64,000 nt of DNA from contig NC_134397.1 in NCBI RefSeq assembly GCF_050003625.1, forward strand, positions 72,705,551 to 72,769,550. The letters run 5' to 3'. Below the pieces are notes generated by a model. It was not told the origin of the DNA. It searched no databases and was given only the letters and a program-made list of their open reading frames with translations. The stretch is from Haematobia irritans (lineage: Eukaryota; Arthropoda; Insecta; Diptera; Muscidae). Shown in pieces: positions 33,800 to 45,543 of this stretch. Every line of letters starts with the position of its first letter. The stretch's first letter is position 1. Made by a program: the position numbers and the translations under genes.

Positions 33800-35862
33800 A
33801 CAAGTATATAAGGCCGCAAGTTCGGCCAGGCCGAATCTTATGTACCCACCACCATGGATTGCGTAGAAACTTCTACGAAAGACTACATCCACAATCGAAT
33901 TACTTGGGATGTGGTATCTTAAAACTTCTTAACATCGTTTTCTAAATTGTGATTTAGTCCATACATGGTATATATTAGACAAAAAAGTTATGTATAGTTA
34001 AGTCTACAAATAATTACGAATCGATATGGACTTTTTGTACGTAGAGAGCCAGAATTGAAATATGGGGGTCGCTTATATGGGGGCTATATACAATTATGAA
34101 CTTGATATGGACCATTTTTTGTGTGATTGGGGATCGATTTATCTGAGGGTCATGTATAACTATAGACCGATAAGGACCTAGTTAGGCATGGTTGTTAACG
34201 ACTATATACTAGCACAGTGTACCAAATTTCAACTCACTCGGATTAAATTTGCTCCTCCAAAAGGTTCCAAAACCAAATCTCGGGATCGGTTTATATGGGG
34301 CTATGCACGATTATGGACTGATATGGACCATTTTTGGCATGGTTGTTAAATATCATATACTACCACCACGTACCAAATTTCAAGCAGATCGGATGAATTT
34401 TGCTTCTCCAAAAGGCACCGGAGGTCAAATCTGGGGATCGGTTTATATGGGAGCTATATATAATTATGGACTGATATGAACCAATTCCTGCATGGTTGTT
34501 GGATACCATATACCAACATCACGTACCAAATTTCAACCGAATGGGAAGAATTTTGCCCTTCCAAGGGGCTCTGGGGGTCAAATCTGGGGATCGGTTTATA
34601 TGGGGCCTATATATAATTATGGACCGATATCGACCAATTTTTGCATGGGAGTTTGAGGCCATATATTAACACCACGTACCAAATTTCAACTGAATCAGAT
34701 TAATTTTGGTCTTCCAAGGGGTTCCGGAGGTCAAATCTGGTGATCGGTTTATATTGGGGCTATATAATTATGAACCGATGTGGACCAATTATTGCATGGT
34801 TGTTAGATACCATATACTAACATCACGTACCAAATTTCAGCTGGATCGGATGAAATTTGCTTCTCTTAGAGGCCTCGCAAGCCAAATCGGAGGATCGGTT
34901 TATATGGGGGCTATATATAATTATGGACCGATGTGGACCAATTTTTGCATGGTTTTTAGAGACCATATACTAACACCATGTACCAAATTTCAGCCGGATC
35001 GGATGAAATTTGCTTCTCTTAGAGGCCTCGCAAGCCAAATCGGGGGATCGGTTTATATGGGGGCTATATATAATTATGAACCGATGTGGACCAATTTTTG
35101 CATGGTTGTTAAAGATCATATACTAACACCATGTACCAAATTTCAGCCGGATCGGATGAAATTTGCTTCTCTTAGAGGCCTCGCAAGCCAAATCGGGGGA
35201 TCGGTTTATATGGGGGCTATATATAATTATGAACCGATGTGGACCAATTTTTGCATGGTTGTTAGAGACCATATACTGACACCATGTACCAAATTTCAGC
35301 CGGATCGGATGAAATTTGCTTCTCTTAGAGGCCTCGCAAGCCAAATCGGGGGATCGGTTTATATGGGGGCTATATATAATTATGAACCGATGTGGACCAA
35401 TTTTTGCATGGTTGTTAGAGACCATATACTGACACCATGTACCAAATTTCAGCCGGATCGGATGAAATTTGCTTCTCTTAGAGGCCTCGCAAGCCAAATT
35501 TTGGGGTCCGTTTATATGGGGGCTATACGTAAAAGTGGACCGATATGGCCCATTTGCAATACCATCCGACCTACATCAATAACAACTACTTGTGCCAAGT
35601 TTCAAGTCGATAGCTTGTTTCGTTCGGAAGTTAGCGTGATTTCAACAGACGGACGGACGGACGGACGGACGGACGGACGGACGGACATGCTCAGATCGAC
35701 TCAGAATTTCACCACGACCCAGAATATATATACTTTATGGGGTCTTAGAGCAATATTTCGATGTGTTACAAACGGAATGACAAAGTTAATATACCCCCCA
35801 TCCTATGGTGGTGGGTATAACAAAGTTAATATACCCCCCATCCTATGGTGGTGGGTATAAAA
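33800..35862 (+). mobile_element. DINE family A, complete, with homogeneous 153-bp central repeats
   Basis: Runs from aacaagtatataaggccgca to the hairpin tatggtggtgggtataa, the latter present twice in tandem (35795-35862). It has about ten central units, the last four spaced exactly 153 bp apart (gatcggtttatatg at 34893, 35046, 35199 and 35352). A GTCY tract of eight ggac units lies at 35648-35685. The 384-codon open frame 34706-35860 arises because 153 is divisible by three. It is not a gene. Confidence 0.85.
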
Positions 35863-35932
35863 ATAATATGCATTTAATACTAGCGACGCCATATCTATGT
35901 GTCAGACCGGGGACTTATCAGCCAACCTGTTA

Positions 35933-36182
35933 AGAACGTTTATAACTACGTTTATTTTGCAAAATTTTAAGCAATTAAAAGCAAAACCCTGGCTTCTCTA
36001 ACGATAGCCACATGTAAAGCAGTCACATTATCGCTTGAATTCCATCACGAATGACATTATTTCTGTCACTGGAATAAATCATAGCAACCTGAAGTTATTT
36101 GCAATAGATATCAATCACACTGTATGTTATTTGATTTTCTCACTGTATTGTGTTGATGTCTTTCGTCAATTTTCTCTACATC
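35933..36182 (+). repeat. Dispersed repeat Q, second copy
   Basis: Matches 19799-19980 (acgtttataactacgtttat, catcacgaatgacattattt, cctgaagttatttgcaatag). The junction TA-agaacgttt at the mariner end compares with ttaagtacgttt in the other copy, consistent with mariner insertion into a TA of this repeat. Confidence 0.65.
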
Positions 36183-36244
36183 TATTTTTCTTTCTCAATA
36201 TTATCTATTTCTCTCTCTCTCTCTCGCTCTCTGGCTTTCTGGCT

Positions 36245-36492
36245 AAGATATCTCAACATACATATGTTTACACTAAATTTCTAGATTAATATATGTTTAC
36301 AACCAATCACAATATAATTATAAAAAATGTATGTGTCTCAAGCATAATAAATTCTAACATATTAATATATGTGTAGCAAACATTTTATGCTAATTTAGGC
36401 ACTTTATATTTTTACCATTAAAAATATTGTGTTAAGAAATTAAACTCGGAACACATTTTTTTACACCGGAATATATGAAAAGCATTCGTCTA
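36245..36492 (-). repeat. Old, diverged CAC...GTG MITE left arm
   Basis: Recognisable blocks on the minus strand (catatgtttaca, taatatatgtttacaacca, atattgtgtt, ttctaacatattaatatatg), but with about a quarter of positions changed and no terminal CAC. Evidence that the family has been active over a long time. Confidence 0.5.
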
Positions 36493-36774
36493 CATACCCC
36501 CACTTTAAAAGAATTCAAAGACTATATATTGTACAAAAAATAAATTAACATTTCAAATATTATTTTGTATTTCCCGATCTTAATTTAAGCGGCATGTTGT
36601 ACCAAAAGAACAAAAATATTGATATTTGTACAAAATGAGTCATTCATTGCATTTAGAGATAAATACTTGAAAGTTTACCAACATCATCAACATTGTAGAC
36701 ATTTGATCAGTGTGTAAACAGGATGGTCACGAGGTCCTTTAGCTAGCCATTGTAATCATCATCATCATCGGAGT

Positions 36775-37197
36775 TTAATCATAGTAGGCTTGTAAATCTT
36801 CAAATATAATGGTGCCATTTGGACCATCCCTATTAAAGGGCAAGGTCCGCGATAATAATTTCTGCTGTTGTTGTTGCTGGCGTCTTTGTTCTCTTCTCTC
36901 TTGGCTCATTTCATTTTGAGTGTATAAAGCTCGTCCTTGCAACATAATGAAGTCAATTAGACGTTTGTTGGTTATCATCTTCATGGCATTGGGATCGGTG
37001 CGCTTGCGCAAATAGTTAAAGCAACAAGTTCTACAATTAAAATCAAATTCGAAAATTACCACGGGATTCAAGGACATAGGGTTTCAGGTCGTTAGGAACT
37101 TACCTGAAATGTTTTGTACCACATGCACTGGCACATTCATTACCACACGAATCACACGGTATAGCGGATGAGGTGAAAATTTGCATAAAAATAATGC
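36775..37197 (-). CDS. Trissin: Trissin neuropeptide precursor, two 3' exons
   Basis: Minus-strand exons are 37197-37104 and 37030-36775, joined over a 73-bp GT...AG intron (37031-37103) that splits an Arg codon. The joined frame holds the end of a hydrophobic stretch (IIFMQIFTSSA), then IPCDSCGNECASACGTKHF and RTCCFNYLRKR. Six cysteines, spaced C-x2-C-x3-C-x3-C and CC, and the FNYL-RKR end match the insect peptide trissin, whose C-terminus is set by dibasic cleavage. The remainder (TDPNAMKMITNKRLIDFIML, a glutamine run, then NGTIIFEDLQAYYD) is a propeptide. Trissin is a secreted ligand of a G-protein-coupled receptor in neurons. The start-codon exon with the signal peptide is not in the adjoining 230 bp, where a family A DINE begins at 37434. 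Acceptor cttgcag at 37198-37204. Confidence 0.88.
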
Positions 37198-37433
37198 CTG
37201 CAAGAAAGAAAATATTAGAAAACCCATAAGACATAAGATCAGATCTATGTGGCATTCCGGGTGCCTACACTGAGACCTTTGGGCTCACAATTCTTACAGT
37301 GGTAACAAAGGTTCGTCAAATTATTCAATTTACGGAAAGATCAACGAGATAGCAGATTTTATGAATGACAAGCGTGATCGGTGACAATTTCTAGAGATGT
37401 ATTTATATCAGTCTATTATATAGCGTAGTGAAA

Positions 37434-38832
37434 TAATTTTTATACTCTCCACCATATGATGGGGGGGTATATTAACTTTGTCATTCCGTTTGTAACACAT
37501 CGAAATATTGCTCTAATAAAGTATATATATTCTGGGTCGTGGTGAAATTCCGAATCGATCTGAGCATGTCCGTCCGTCCGTCCGTCCGTCTGTTGAAATC
37601 ATGCTAACTTCCGAACGAAACAAGCTATCGACTTGAAACTTGGCACAAGTAGTTGTTATTGATGTAGGTCGGATGGTATTGCAAGTGGGCCATATCGGTC
37701 CACTTTTACGTATAGCCCCCATATAAACGGACCCCCAAATTTGGCTTGCGAGTCCTCTAAGAGAAGCAAATTTCATCCGATCCGGCTGAAATTTGGTACA
37801 TGGTGTTGGTATATGGTCTCTAATAGCCATGCTAAAATTGGTTCACATCGGTCCATAATTATATACAGCCCCCATATAAACCCATCCCCCGATTTGGTTT
37901 GTCGAGCCTCTAAGAGAAGCAAATTTCATCCGATCCGGCTGAAATTTGGTACATGGTGTTGGTATATGGTCTCTAATAACTACGCAAAAATTGGTCCATA
38001 TCGGTCAATAATTATATATAGCCCCCATATAGACCGATCCCCCGATTTGTCTTGCGGAGCGTCTAAGAGAAGCAAATTTCATCCGATCCGGCTGAAATTT
38101 GGTACATAGTGTTGGTATATGGTCTCTAACAACTATGCAAAAATTGGTCGAAATCGGTCCATAATTATATATAGCCCCCATATAAACAGATCCCCAGATT
38201 TGACCTCCGGTGCCTTTTGGAGGAGCAAAATTCATTCGATCTGGGTGAAATTTGGTACGTGGTGGTAGTATATGATATTTAACAACCATGCCAAAAGTGG
38301 TCCATATCAGTCCATAATCATATATAGCCCACATATAAACCGATCCCGAGATTTGGTTTTGGAGCCTCTTGGAGGAGCACATTTCATCCGAGTCAGTTGA
38401 AATTTGGTACATTGTGCTAGTATATGGCCGTTAATAACCATGCGTAGCTAGGTCCATATCGGTCTTAGTTATATGCAGCCCTCAGACAAATCGATCCCCA
38501 ATCACACAAAACTTGGTCCATATCAAGTTCATATCAAGCACATATAAGCGACCCCATGTTTAAATTCTGGCTCTCTACGTACCGTGCAAAAGTTCATATC
38601 GATTCTTAATTATTTGTAGACTTACCTATACATACCCTTTTTGTCTAATATATATACCACGTATGGACTAACTGACAACTAACAATAAACGATGTTAAGA
38701 AGTTTTAAAATACCTCAACCCAATTAATTCGATTGTGGATGACAGTCTTTCGTAGAAGTTTCTACGCAATCCATGGTGGAGGGTACATAAGATTCGGCCT
38801 GGCCGAACTTACGGCCGTATATACTTGTTTTA
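37434..38832 (-). mobile_element. DINE family A, complete
   Basis: Both ends are present: hairpin ttatactctccaccatatga (37438) and the left terminus acggccgtatatacttgttt (38812-38831). GTCY tract at 37567-37590 and four to five central units. It stands 236 bp upstream of the trissin coding exons. Confidence 0.85.
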
Positions 38833-39086
38833 AACTTAGTCTTCCGAGTTTTATTAAAAAGTTAATTGTATCAATTAATTTTTTAATTAAAAATTTCAAA
38901 ATGTTCAATCATTGACTTAATTAACTGTTTCTATCTTGATTAAAAATTGAATCAATTAATTTATTTAAAAAATTTGTTCAACTTCCAATTAAAATATTTT
39001 GGTGACATTTTTCTGTGTATTTTTGGCTTTTTAGGGTGCTGTATTTTAAAGGGAATAAAATATTAATTTATTCCATTTTTTGTCAT
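38833..39086. repeat. AT-rich aattgat-type MITE remnant
   Basis: Repeated aattaattgat/ttaattgtatcaattaat wording ending near 'tgacatttttctgtgtat', like 41433-41731 and 3250-3395. Borders unclear. Confidence 0.4.
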
Positions 39087-39286
39087 CCAACGTTTCGCTG
39101 GAGGTGCACTGATTAACATTCCCGCCTTGCATACAAATGATCATGGATTCAATCCAGTTTAGACCAAACACCTAAAAATTTGCAGCGTGGATAATTTCCT
39201 CTCAATAATGTTGAGTTTTTCAAAGCTTCTCTAAGTGGTTTCACCGCAATATGAAACGCCGTCTGGACGATTTAGCGTCTTTGGTT
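39087..39286 (+). repeat. SINE, degenerate copy
   Basis: ggaggtgcactgattaacat, cgccttgcatacaaatgatc and caaagcttctctaagtggtt follow the SINE order on the plus strand, with many changes and truncated ends. Confidence 0.65.
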
Positions 39287-39370
39287 TAAAGTGTTTTCGA
39301 ATTAAAAAAAAAATGTTTACTTATAATTTCGATTTTTAAACTGTCACCTAGTACATGAATAGCTGTATTA

Positions 39371-40480
39371 GGTTAGGTTAGCTGGCAGCCCAATATATCA
39401 GCCTCACTTAAACTATTCAGTCCATTGTGAAACCACAATGCATTCAAAAAAAGTTTACTTGGATCCAAAGATTTTGACTTTCCTTTAAGGATTTTGGTAT
39501 TAATTCCGAGCCAAAGATGCTGCTTCTTCAAAATAAAAATATTTTTTAGCGACCTATCTGGATTTAAATCTAGGATCAATAACATTAAAATTATGATGCA
39601 GATCTCATTTATCAAATTTTCATTATCTTTTCGCGGGTTATTAATAAAGGTACTCACGTACAAACAAATACCAGTTTAATAATCCAAATTAATTAATTTC
39701 AAAAAAAAAAAAACTTAAAAAAAGAGCTAAATAAGTCTTAAGCTTATACGTGAAGCTATTCACGTACAAACAAATGCTACTTTAAAAGTCTACATTATAA
39801 CGAATACTTCAAAGTAAAAGATGTTTTCTTAATTCCAAAAACCCTTTAAACCAAAGAAGCTAAATCCTCAAAGTAAGCCTTAGCCTATATTTGATGTGTT
39901 TTTATCTTAAATCTAAAAAATTCAATATTTCAGCTGATTTAAGGACAATTTCTTTAAATCTAAAATACGTTTCTTTATTTTAAGGAGAATTTGCATTAGT
40001 TTAAAGACATGCGACTTTAACGGAGGGACGCAAATTTCCAAAATTTGTGTCGTAAATTTAATGAGAAAAATTTTTGAAGCTAAGATTATAAACTTTATTT
40101 TAATTAAAATTTCATTATTTTAAAGAAATTTGCCCTTAATATTTTATAAATTTGGCATCCTAAAATTTAGGTTGCCTAAGCTTTAATAACACGTAAATAT
40201 TTTTTCAGTGTGGTGAACTTTTCTCTTATCACTGAGTGCTGCCCGATACCATGTTAAGCTCAATGACAAGGGACCTCCTTTTTATAGCCGAGCCCGAACG
40301 ACGTTCCACATTGCAGTGAAACCACTTAGAGAAGTTTTAAAACCCTCAGAAATGTCACCAGCATTACTGAGGTGCGATAATCCACCGCTGAAAATTTAGT
40401 CGAAGCAGGAATCGAACCCACGACCTTGTGTATGCAAGGCGGACATGCTAACCATTGCACCACGGTGACTCCAGTGGTGC
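39371..40480 (-). mobile_element. SINE with 13-bp target duplication, split by element X
   Basis: AATAGCTGTATTA at 39358-39370 and 40481-40493 flanks the whole unit. SINE halves lie at 39371-39440 (3' part with the ggttaggtta tail) and 40211-40480 (body plus 5' tRNA-like head). The middle, 39441-40210, is an inserted element. Confidence 0.9.
39441..40210. mobile_element. Family X element inside the SINE (about 770 bp)
   Basis: The left end cattcaaaaaaagtttacttg and the right end read inward as cactgaaaaaatatttacgtg are imperfect inverted repeats (about 16 of 21 match). Open frames lack recognisable domains. Confidence 0.6.
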
Positions 40481-40493
40481 AATAGCTGTATTA

Positions 40494-41890
40494 ATATACC
40501 GCGAAAAGAGAAGGCAAATTTTGATAAATGAAATTTGTATCCTAATTTTAGTTTTATTGATCCTAGATTTAAAGCCACATAAGTCGCTACACATTACCTT
40601 TAGCTCGAAGTCACATCTTTAGCTCGAAATCATTACCAAAATCCTTAAAGAAAGCTAAAAAAATCTTTGGATCCAACTTTTTTCGAGTGTTCGATACAAA
40701 GATTTTGTTCTTCCCTTAAGGTTTTTGTAATGATTCCGAGCTAAGGATGCCACTTCTTTAAAAATAAAGACAGTTCCAGGATCTATAAAATTAAAATTAT
40801 TTTTTTTATTAATTAATTTTATTTTCTTTTTGTAAAGCTAATCATGTACAGTTTAAAAATCCAATCTATAACAGATACTTCAAAGTAAAATTTTTTTCTA
40901 AATTTGAAAAGCAAACTCTTAGCCAAAGATGCGAATCCTTAATATAAGTTATAGCCTACACTGAAAAATATTTACGATATGAAAGATTACCCAACCTAAA
41001 TTTTAGGATGCGAAATTTACAAAATATTAAGGACAAATTTCTTTAAAATAATTAAATTTTAATTAAAATAAAATTTATAATCTTTGTTTCAAAAATTTTT
41101 TCCAATAAATGTAGGACACCAATTTTGTAAATTTGCTTCCCTCCGTTAAAGTCACATTTCTTTGAACTAAGGCTAATTTTCCTTAAATTAAAGAAACACA
41201 TTTTTACTGAAACATTGAACATTTAACTGAAATATTGAAACTTTAGATTTAAGATAAAAACGCTTCAAATATAGGCTAAAACTTATTTTGAGGATTTAGC
41301 GTCTTTGGTTTTTTTGGAATTAAGAAAAAAACATTTTTACTTTGAAGTATCCGTTTTAATTTGGATTTTTAAACTGGCATTTATTTGTACGTGAGTACCT
41401 TTATTAAAAAACTGCGAAAAGAAAATGAAAATTTAATAAATGCACACAAAAATTTTTTTCTGATTCAATCACGAAATTAATTGATCCAATTAATTTTCTA
41501 AATGAAATGTCTTCAATCACAGAAATGATAGTATCAATTAACAGTCAATTAAAAATTAATTGATTCAATTAAGAAATTAATTGATACTATTAATTTGTGT
41601 GATTGATTTTTGTTTCAATTAAAAAAAAATTGTTGAATCAATTAAATTTTTAATTGAATATTTTTTAAAACTCAATTAAGATTTTAATTGGAAAAATGTT
41701 CGTGAAATTTTTTTCTGTGTGAGATATGTTTCCTAATTTTGATTGGTCCTAGATTTAAAGCCAGATAGGTTGCTAAAAAATTTCTTTATTTTAAATAAGC
41801 CGCATCTGTGGCTCGGAATCAATACCAAAATCCTTAAGGGAAGGTCAAAATCTTTGGATCCAAGTAAACTTTTTTTTTGGGTGTATATTT
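40494..41890. repeat. Further family X sequences around the SINE
   Basis: Inverted and direct blocks of the same wording (gattccgagc, accaaaatccttaa, aatctttggatccaa) recur at 40600-40700, 40970-41060, 41210-41430 and 41800-41885. The region is thus two or more family X copies, partly in inverted orientation, with the SINE and an AT-rich MITE inserted. Confidence 0.55.
41433..41731. mobile_element. AT-rich MITE with CACAC ends (about 299 bp)
   Basis: cacacaaaaatttttttctg at the left and gtgaaatttttttctgtgtg at the right are rough inverted repeats. The interior is dominated by aattaattgat palindromic wording. It is inserted in a family X sequence whose uninterrupted form is seen near 40530-40550. 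Confidence 0.5.
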
Positions 41891-43036
41891 GAAGCTTTTT
41901 TAACTTTAATAAACAGATTCAATATCTCCGCTAATTTAAATATTACTTCTTCTTTACTAAGGACACGTCCTGGTACATTAGTAGTAGCACTACATAGACA
42001 GGTCCTCATGAACCAGTCTCGGACAAACTCTTAGGAATCTGCTTCAGTTTGGTTATCCGAAACACACCAGAAATGAAAAACTTTTGAAATATGTTGAACA
42101 ATGGGTTATTCTGGTAATTCTACTTCACTAAATGTGTAGATCCAAGAAGATTTTTATATCAAGCGAGTATGGAAATCATTAAATTATGAGTATTTAAAAA
42201 CTGCGACAAAGTGGATCACCGGTACCAGTCCTGTGATAGGTCCATCAGTGGCAATTTGCGCCAATTTCCAGTAGGGAATCTACAGAAGTGTCTTGGGTAA
42301 AAAATATATGTAATTCGAATGGGACAAACAGACCTCACGATTGTAAGATCAGCACTCAAATCAGTCATTCTATAGTTGCATATAGCAACTATCAGCCTCA
42401 CGTCGACTATTGAGACCATTGTTGTAAATATTACATTATAGGACCCCCCGTAATATCACTGATAAATTTTTTCCTCAAAAAATGTATATAGTTCCGTTCC
42501 ATTCATCACTTTCACCACATATGCTTATTTCAAATTTCAGTTCTCCATATGTCATTGTAGATTTTTCTTTTTTTTTAATATTTATTTATTTATTATTTAC
42601 TTACAAAAAAGCAAGATATAAAAATGCACTTTATAATGCATTTTCTCTTCTAATTTATTATCACCCAATAACGATACGATGATATTTGTCAAGCACATTC
42701 AAAAATTATATTTAATAGTCGTTCGTTTTTCGTTGTGGTTGTATTCAATTTCAAGCTCTAAATACAAAAGAACCAATGTCCGGCCACTACACCTTTTATA
42801 TCCTCGAAGGAAACCGGAAAATTCATTCAAGTGGTAAGCCTTTTTTCTTATGATGCACACACACAATAAAGTACAAACATTACAATACACCCCTTACAGT
42901 GGTAAAATACTGACTGAGATTCAACTCGATTACTTTTATAAACACTTCTATAGAATTTTAAATATTTTTACTTCTATGCACACTTCCGTATGTATAATCG
43001 GTATGTTAGGTTTAGGATCACGGTTGCTACAGTTTG
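41891..43036. other. Unassigned sequence
   Basis: No repeat family recognised and no convincing exon. Short frames such as 42482-42682 are AT-rich and without motifs. A distant trissin first exon could hide here, but none with a clear signal peptide and donor was found on the minus strand. Confidence 0.35.
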
Positions 43037-45543
43037 TAGAATTCTAGCACAAATGGTTGATTTTTTACTGTTTGGTAGATTGATATAATTCTTTATAATT
43101 TGGTAGAATTTGCCAAATATTCCTCTCCAACAATGGGTACTTCAGAGATTTCTATAGAAATAAAATGTTGATAAAATTTTCTATAGAAACAAAAATTGGG
43201 ACAAAATTTTTTATAGAAATATAATTGGGACCAAATTTTCTATAGAAAAAAATTTTGACAACATTTTCTATAGAAAAAAATTGACCAAACTTTCTGCAGA
43301 AATAAAATTGGGACCAAATTTTCTATAGAAATAAAATTTTGACCAAATTTTCTATAGAAAAAAAAAATTGGCAACATTTTCTATACAAATAAATTGTTGA
43401 CCAACCTTTCTATAGAAATAAAATTGGGACCAAATTTTCTATCGCAAAAAATTGACAAAATTTTCTATAGAAATAAAATGTTGACAAAATTTTCTATAGA
43501 AATAATATTTTAACAAAATTTTCTATAGAAATAAAATGTTGACAAAATTTTCTATAGAAATAAAATGTTGACAAAATTTCTTAGAAATAAAATTTTGAGA
43601 AAATTGTCTATAGAAACAAAATTTTGACAAAATTTTCTATATAAATAAAATTTGGACCAAATTTTCTATACAAATAAAATGTTGACAAAATTTTCTATAG
43701 AAATAAAATTGGGACCAAATTTTCTATAGAAAAAAATTTTGACAAAATTTTCTATAGAAAAAACTTTGACAAAATTCTCTATAGAAAAAAAATGACCAAA
43801 CTTTCTATAGAAGTAAAATTGGGACCAAATTTTCTATAGAAATAAAATTTTGACAAAATTTTCTATAGAAATAAAATGTTTGACAAAATTTTCTATAGAA
43901 ATAAAATGTTGACCAAACTTTCTATAGAAATAAAAATGGAACCAAATTTTCTATAGAAAAAAAAATTGACAAAATTTTCAATAGAAATAACATTTTGACG
44001 AAATTTTCAATAGAAATAAAATTTTCTGTAGTAATAAAATTTTGACTAAATTTTCTATAGAAATAAAATGTTGACAAAATTTTCTATAGAAATAAAATGT
44101 TGATAAAATTTTCTATAGAAACAAAAATTGGGACCAAATTTTTTATAGAAATAAAATTGGGACCAAATTTTCTATAGGAAAAAATTTTGACAAAATTTTC
44201 TATAGAAAAAATTTGACAAAATTTTCTTTAGAAAAAAATATTGACCAAACTTCTATAGAAGTAAAATTGGGACCAAATTTTCTATAGAAATAAAATTTTG
44301 AACAAATTTTCTATAGACAAAAAAATTGACAAAATTTTCTATAGAAATAAAATTTTGACAAAATTTTCTATAGAAATAAAATGTTGACAAAATTTTCTAT
44401 AGAAATAAAATTGGGACCAAATTTTCTATAGAAAAAAATTGACAAAATTTTCTATAGAAATAAAATTTTGACAAAAAAATTGACAAAATTTTCTATAGAA
44501 ACAAAATTTTGACAAAATTTTCTATAGAAATAAAATGTTGACAAAATTTTCTATAGAAATAAAATTGGGACCAAATTTTCTATAGAAAAAAAATTGACAA
44601 AATTTTCAATAGAAATAAAATTTTGACAAAATTGTCTACAGAAATAAAATGTTGACAAAATTTCTTAGAAATAAAATTTTGGTAAAAATTTTGGTAAAAT
44701 TTTCTATACAAATAAAATTTTGAGAAAATTTTCTATAGAACAAAAATTGGGACCAAATTTTCTATAGAAAAAATTTTGTCAAAGTTTTCTACAGAAAAAA
44801 ATTAACCAAACTTTCTATAGAAGTAAAATTGGGACCAAATTTTTTATGGAAATAAAATTTTGACCAAATTTTCTATAGAAAAAAAATTGACAAAATTTTC
44901 TATAGAAATAAAATTTTGACAAAGTTTTCTATAGAAATAAAATGTTGACCAAAATTTCTATAGAAATAAAATTGGGACCAAGTTTTCTATAGAAAAAAAT
45001 TGACAAATTTTTCAATAAAATAAAATTTTGACAAAATTTTATATAGAAATAACATTTTGACAAAATTTTCAATAGAAATAAAATTTTAACAACATTTTCT
45101 ATAGAAATACAATTTTCTATAGTAATAAAATTTTGACAAAATTTTCTATACAAATAAAATTTTGATAAAATTTTCTATACAAATAAAATTTTGACAAAAT
45201 TTTCTATAGAAATTAAATTGGGACCAAATTTTCTGTAGAAATAAAATTGGGACCAAATTTTATATAGAAAAAAATTTTGACAAAATTTTGTATAGAAAAA
45301 AATTTGACAAAATTTTCTGTAGAAAAAAATTACCAAACTTTCTATAGAAGTAAAATTGGGACCAAATTTTCTATAGAAATAAAATTTTGACCAAATTTCC
45401 TATACAAAAAAAATTTACAAAATTTTCTATAGAAATAAAATGTTGACAAAATTTTATGTAGCAAATAAATAAAATTTTGATTTGGTAGATTTATGGTAGA
45501 ATTTTCTTCAAATTTTGGTAGATTATTTTTAACACTAGTGGCA
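43037..45543 (-). repeat. Minisatellite element, TTTCTATAGAAA unit, copy 3 (about 2.4-kb array)
   Basis: Dozens of units, aattttctatagaaataaaa plus ttttgacaa, on the minus strand relative to copies 1 and 2. Borders are agattgatataattctttat on one side and ttctt-caaattttggtagattatt on the other, matching copy 1. Each unit contains the 12-bp palindrome TTTCTATAGAAA. Variant units (ttgggaccaaattttc) recur at regular higher-order intervals. Confidence 0.9.

Larger units (their letters stand above)
33164..35932 (-). mobile_element. Irritans-type mariner, internally deleted and split by a DINE
   Basis: The minus-strand mariner pieces are 33164-33799 and 35863-35930. The terminal inverted repeat agaccggggacttatcagcc (35904-35930, with its aacctgt tip) is followed by TA. 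The two pieces join as neighbouring parts of a Himar-like element: the tail ...aaaataatatgcatttaatac belongs next to the 5' region ending near 33799. The DINE at 33800-35862 was therefore inserted into the mariner. The far end (transposase C-terminus and right repeat) is missing at 33164, and most of the N-terminal half is deleted at the palindrome at 33582-33618. Confidence 0.8.

Noticed and set aside
34706..35860. 384-codon open frame
   Set aside because: It is the DINE family A central repeat (153-bp period) plus its GTCY tract and hairpin read in phase; the opposite strand is open too.
36035..36289. 84-codon frame with a hydrophobic stretch, considered as a signal-peptide exon
   Set aside because: It lies on the opposite strand to trissin, within repeat Q and a decayed MITE arm.
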